Of a stretch of DNA of 64,000 nt, positions 61,575 to 64,000 are shown one piece after another (the stretch's first letter is position 1; each line of letters begins with the position of its first letter). The notes below the pieces were generated by a model. It did not search any database. It saw nothing but the letters and a program-made list of their open reading frames with translations, and had not been told where the DNA came from. The position numbers were made by a program, and so were the translations under genes. Source of the stretch: Actinophytocola oryzae (lineage in GTDB: Bacteria > Actinomycetota > Actinomycetes > Mycobacteriales > Pseudonocardiaceae); NCBI RefSeq assembly GCF_004364325.1, contig NZ_SOCP01000005.1:310001-374000 (forward strand), written 5' to 3'.

Positions 61575-62709
61575 CGACTATCAGGGCGAGTTCGAGCTTT
61601 TCTCGAGTGAGCGAAGGCGTAGCTGCCATGATGTTGCGAGGGCCTTCGAACCTGCTCGTCTCACACAAGCTCGCATCCTCGCAGAATTCACGAAGGCCGA
61701 ATTGGCTGAGGCCGTCCACGTCTCCGCAGCGGCGATTGGTCAGTATGAAGCGGGAGCCACGACTCCCAGGCCCGAGATCCTGCCGGTGTTGGCGAGAGTA
61801 TTGAAGGTGCCGGTCGAGTTCTTCGCGACCGGGCGACCGTTGGGACGGCTAGACGCAGCAGAGGCACACTTCAGAAGCCTGAGGTCGACCCGGGCCAAGG
61901 ACCGAGCCAAAGCAGCGACTCACGCAGAGCAAGTTTGGGAACTTACATACGCACTTGAGAAGCGTGTGCGGCTACCGGACGTGAGCTTGCCGACCGTTCC
62001 AGAAGGCGCATCTCCATCCGAAGCTGCACGAATAACACGTGAAGTGTGGCGGATCGAACCTGGCCCACTTGCCCACCTCGCGGCAACAATCGAGGCACAC
62101 GGCATTGTTGTGACGCTCATTCCGCTGACGAACAAAGCGATCACCCGGGTAAGCGCATACTCAACAAGCGCTCTGGGCAGACCGCTGATTATCGCAACCC
62201 CGGAGCGCGCCGCCTCAATCTATCGGTATCGGTTCACCTGCGCACATGAACTTGGCCACCTGCTATTGCATTCGAACCCTTTGCCTGGAGACCGCCAACA
62301 GGAACGGGAAGCCGATGAGTTCGCGGCCGAGTTGTTGACCCCACATACCCAGATCGAGGCCCTTTTGCCGCGAACGATTCGAATGGCTGCGCTGGATCGG
62401 CTTAGCACGTCTTGGGGTGTCTCTATCGAGTCGCTGATCAGACGAATGGGTGAGCTTCGAATCGTGTCCGACGTATCGGTCCGTCGCGCATACCAGCGGC
62501 TCAACAACATGGCAGCTTTCCGTCGGGACGAGCCGATCGCGACATATCGAGGGGAAGTTCCATCTCTACTCAAGGACGCGTTGAGTCTCGCCGAACAACA
62601 CGGGCTGACCCGTGCTCAACTCGCCTCCGAATTGTGTTGGTCCACCCAACATCTAAGCGAGGTTCTCGGCGACGCCGACTCCCGACCCCAATTGCACATC
62701 GTGAAATAG
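61567..62709 (+). CDS. XRE-ImmA/IrrE metallopeptidase regulator
   Basis: A 380-residue protein. An XRE HTH is at about residues 32-80 (LTQARILAEFTKAELAEAVHVSAAAIGQYE), and a ImmA/IrrE-type zinc peptidase follows, with CAHELGHLLLHS at about residue 227 and the third ligand in EREADEFAAELL. Such fused proteins regulate lysogeny, ICE excision or DNA-damage responses by cleaving a repressor. The C-terminus (LSLAEQHGLTRAQLASELCW) resembles a second HTH. Codon use is less GC-biased than the chromosome. Confidence 0.85.
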   Translation: MSDDYQGEFELFSSERRRSCHDVARAFEPARLTQARILAEFTKAELAEAVHVSAAAIGQYEAGATTPRPEILPVLARVLKVPVEFFATGRPLGRLDAAEAHFRSLRSTRAKDRAKAATHAEQVWELTYALEKRVRLPDVSLPTVPEGASPSEAARITREVWRIEPGPLAHLAATIEAHGIVVTLIPLTNKAITRVSAYSTSALGRPLIIATPERAASIYRYRFTCAHELGHLLLHSNPLPGDRQQEREADEFAAELLTPHTQIEALLPRTIRMAALDRLSTSWGVSIESLIRRMGELRIVSDVSVRRAYQRLNNMAAFRRDEPIATYRGEVPSLLKDALSLAEQHGLTRAQLASELCWSTQHLSEVLGDADSRPQLHIVK

Positions 62710-63021
62710 AAATTTCATCCGTGTAAGTGTGCAGATCCTGGCCGAGGCTCGTCCGCGCCCTACACTTGAAGTAGCGTCCGGACGCCAGGCCAGGGTCCGG
62801 CCGCCCCGTAACCAGGCAAGTCGTGCCCCGCATGTCACAGCAAGCGCAGGATCGGTTCACGAACTCGGTCGTGGCTCTCACCATCGCCCGAACTCGCCGA
62901 GCGCCGCGATCAGCCCGACGCCGTGCGACGACTGACGTCGCCATGACCGACGCATCGCAACCCGCACCCAATGATCGAGTTTTGCAATCTTGTTTAGTTC
63001 GTTGGTGCTGGTCAGAGGTGG
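62710..63021. other. Right end of tRNA-bounded segment
   Basis: No gene is seen. The last 60 bp before the tRNA (GCACCCAATGATCGAGT to GCTGGTCAGA) resembles the 60 bp left of the other att copy (GCACCCAACGATCAAGT to GCTGGTCAGA), so the two copies are flanked on the same side by related DNA. Confidence 0.6.
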
Positions 63022-63095
63022 TGGGGCCGAAGGGAGTCGAACCCTCACTGGCTGGAACCTAAATCCAGTGCCTCTGCCTGTTGGGCTACGGCCCC
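63022..63095 (-). tRNA. tRNA gene, anticodon UAG (Leu expected), short variable loop
   Basis: The minus strand forms a 74-nt cloverleaf: acceptor GGGGCCG/CGGCCCC with A73, a D arm, anticodon stem CTGGA/TCCAG with loop TTTAGGT (anticodon TAG, reading CUA), a five-base variable loop, and a T arm GAGGG-TTCGACT-CCCTT. CUA is a Leu codon, but Leu tRNAs normally have a long variable arm, so identity is not certain. CCA is not encoded. Its 3' half is repeated at the left end of the integrated segment, marking it as an attachment site. Confidence 0.78.
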
Positions 63096-63275
63096 GGTGT
63101 TGCCTGGACAGCGTAGCCCGGGTGGTTCGCGGGTTGGTCACGCCGTCTGGGTTGGTGTTGGGTGGTGGCTCACAGGACTGTGATCCAGCTGTGTTCGAGA
63201 TCGGGTTGGACTTCGGTTGGTGGGGACGGCGGGCCTACTACGCTGTCGGCACCATCACGCAACTGGAGGCCGGAC

Positions 63276-63458
63276 ATGCGCGCACCCCGTGCGTTGATGG
63301 CCGTTCTCCATCTGGTTGACCGGTTCGAGGCTAGTGGGATCTACGTGCCTGGTGAGGACAACAAGTCGATCTCTCCGTGGCGGGACTTCGGGTGGCTCTT
63401 CGCGGGCTTCCTGATCGCCACGGCGGTCTTCGTTCTGCTCTTTGCACTTGCTGCCTGA
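63276..63458 (+). CDS. Small single-helix membrane protein
   Basis: A 60-residue protein starting MRAPRALMAVLHLVDRF and ending in one membrane helix (FGWLFAGFLIATAVFVLLFALAA). I do not recognise a family. GGAGG precedes the ATG by about nine bases. It lies outside the att-bounded segment and before a lipoprotein gene on the same strand. Its location is the cytoplasmic membrane. Confidence 0.5.
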   Translation: MRAPRALMAVLHLVDRFEASGIYVPGEDNKSISPWRDFGWLFAGFLIATAVFVLLFALAA

Positions 63459-63604
63459 AACGTGTCGGCGGTCACTGCTGGTGGCTCTCTGGTCACAGCT
63501 CGGCCACGGCATGACACCAGGTCCGGCATGGCCCACTACAACCACCTGCCTCACCGGCATAGTGCGTTCAGACGCATCCGTCATCGCCCGGGAAGGGGTC
63601 CTTC

Positions 63605-64000
63605 GTGCCAGTGATCAGACTTGCGGTCGCGGCATGCCTTCTCCTGGTTCTCTCGGCCTGTGGCGTCAGCCTGGCCCCCACCAGCTCTGTTCACCAGTCG
63701 CTTCGGACTCCGGCGCCTTCTGTGGCTGCTGCGGAGCGGTCCGAGTACACGGCTGCGGACGCCGTCACCCGGTCGATCAGTCGGGACGTCACCTTGCTCG
63801 TGTCCAAGCCCACGTCCTTCACGCCTACCGAGGAGGCTTATCCGCGGGCGGCTCGGGCTGTGGCGTTCGAGTTGGTGATCGACAACCAGAGTGACACCGT
63901 GTATCGGCCGGCCCAGTTGTCGTTTGTTGCCACCGTCGACGGGACGACCACTGATCAGGTCATCGACACAACGCAGGGTTACAGCGGTGTCATGGGGACC
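63605..64000 (+). CDS. Secreted lipoprotein, DUF4352-like, partial
   Basis: The first 132 codons of a lipoprotein that runs off the window. The signal peptide ends in a lipobox LSAC at Cys19 (VAACLLLVLSACG), so it is anchored outside the membrane. After a Ser/Ala linker, the beta-rich stretch AVAFELVIDNQSDTVYRPAQ resembles DUF4352-type immunoglobulin-like domains. The GTG follows AAGGGG at good spacing. The full function cannot be judged from the part seen. Confidence 0.7.
   Translation, partial: MPVIRLAVAACLLLVLSACGVSLAPTSSVHQSLRTPAPSVAAAERSEYTAADAVTRSISRDVTLLVSKPTSFTPTEEAYPRAARAVAFELVIDNQSDTVYRPAQLSFVATVDGTTTDQVIDTTQGYSGVMGT

Overview
The window is high-GC actinomycete chromosome. Codon third positions are strongly G/C, GTG and TTG starts and 4-bp start/stop overlaps are frequent, and it encodes IniB/IniA/IniC-type proteins, an ECF sigma factor with a SnoaL tail, DUF3618 and CsbD-like proteins, a LytR-CpsA-Psr (LCP) wall enzyme, and an FxSxx/vWA-MoxR cluster. 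A filamentous actinomycete near Pseudonocardiales is a reasonable guess, but only an inference.

Layout. 1-4.1 kb: a sugar ABC importer (two permeases, lipoprotein binding protein) divergent from a ROK regulator, with a palindrome between them. 4.2-9.5 kb: a DHFR-fold protein coupled to an ECF sigma factor, an LDH2-type dehydrogenase, a class V aminotransferase fold protein, a CsbD-like protein, a DinB protein and an XRE protein. 9.6-17 kb: an LCP enzyme with an Asp/Arg-rich N-terminus, a phospholipase A2-like domain fused to a membrane acyltransferase-like domain, a diguanylate cyclase, a pair of possible six-codon minigenes, and an MFS transporter. 17.6-20.4 kb: a flavin monooxygenase divergent from a TetR gene across a perfect 9-3-9 operator, then two small proteins. 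20.4-29.3 kb: an iniBAC-like operon divergent from an Hsp70-like/LuxR-ATPase pair. 29.4-43.1 kb: a second flavin monooxygenase coupled to its own TetR, IS110 transposase debris, and single or paired metabolic and regulatory genes (GNAT, serine hydrolase, WYL regulator, MFS plus FAD monooxygenase plus TetR, exonuclease III, ACC deaminase, LLM oxidoreductase, XRE/MmyB regulator).

43.2-52.6 kb is the most interesting part. A 65-residue peptide resembles FxSxx-COOH RiPP precursors but lacks the FxSxx ending. It is translationally coupled to a stand-alone HExxH protein of the peptide beta-hydroxylase type. Converging on these is a three-gene operon: a class III cyclase-like/VMAP-C protein, a MoxR-like AAA+ ATPase, and a 1457-residue vWA-STAND-TPR protein of the FxSxx-TPR type. 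No radical-SAM maturase (FxsB) is present in the window. The locus joins a RiPP-type modification pair with the vWA-MoxR-VMAP ternary arrangement proposed for biological conflict systems.

53-63.1 kb is accessory DNA: a tyrosine recombinase remnant, a frameshifted amidase, decayed DUF2075 and McrBC genes, then a 4.7-kb segment bounded by a 45-bp direct repeat of the 3' half of a tRNA gene. That segment carries an HTH/nucleotidyltransferase cluster and an XRE-ImmA protein with its partner. The intact tRNA at its right edge has a UAG anticodon but a short variable loop. The last kilobase is chromosomal-looking, with a small membrane protein and a truncated lipoprotein.
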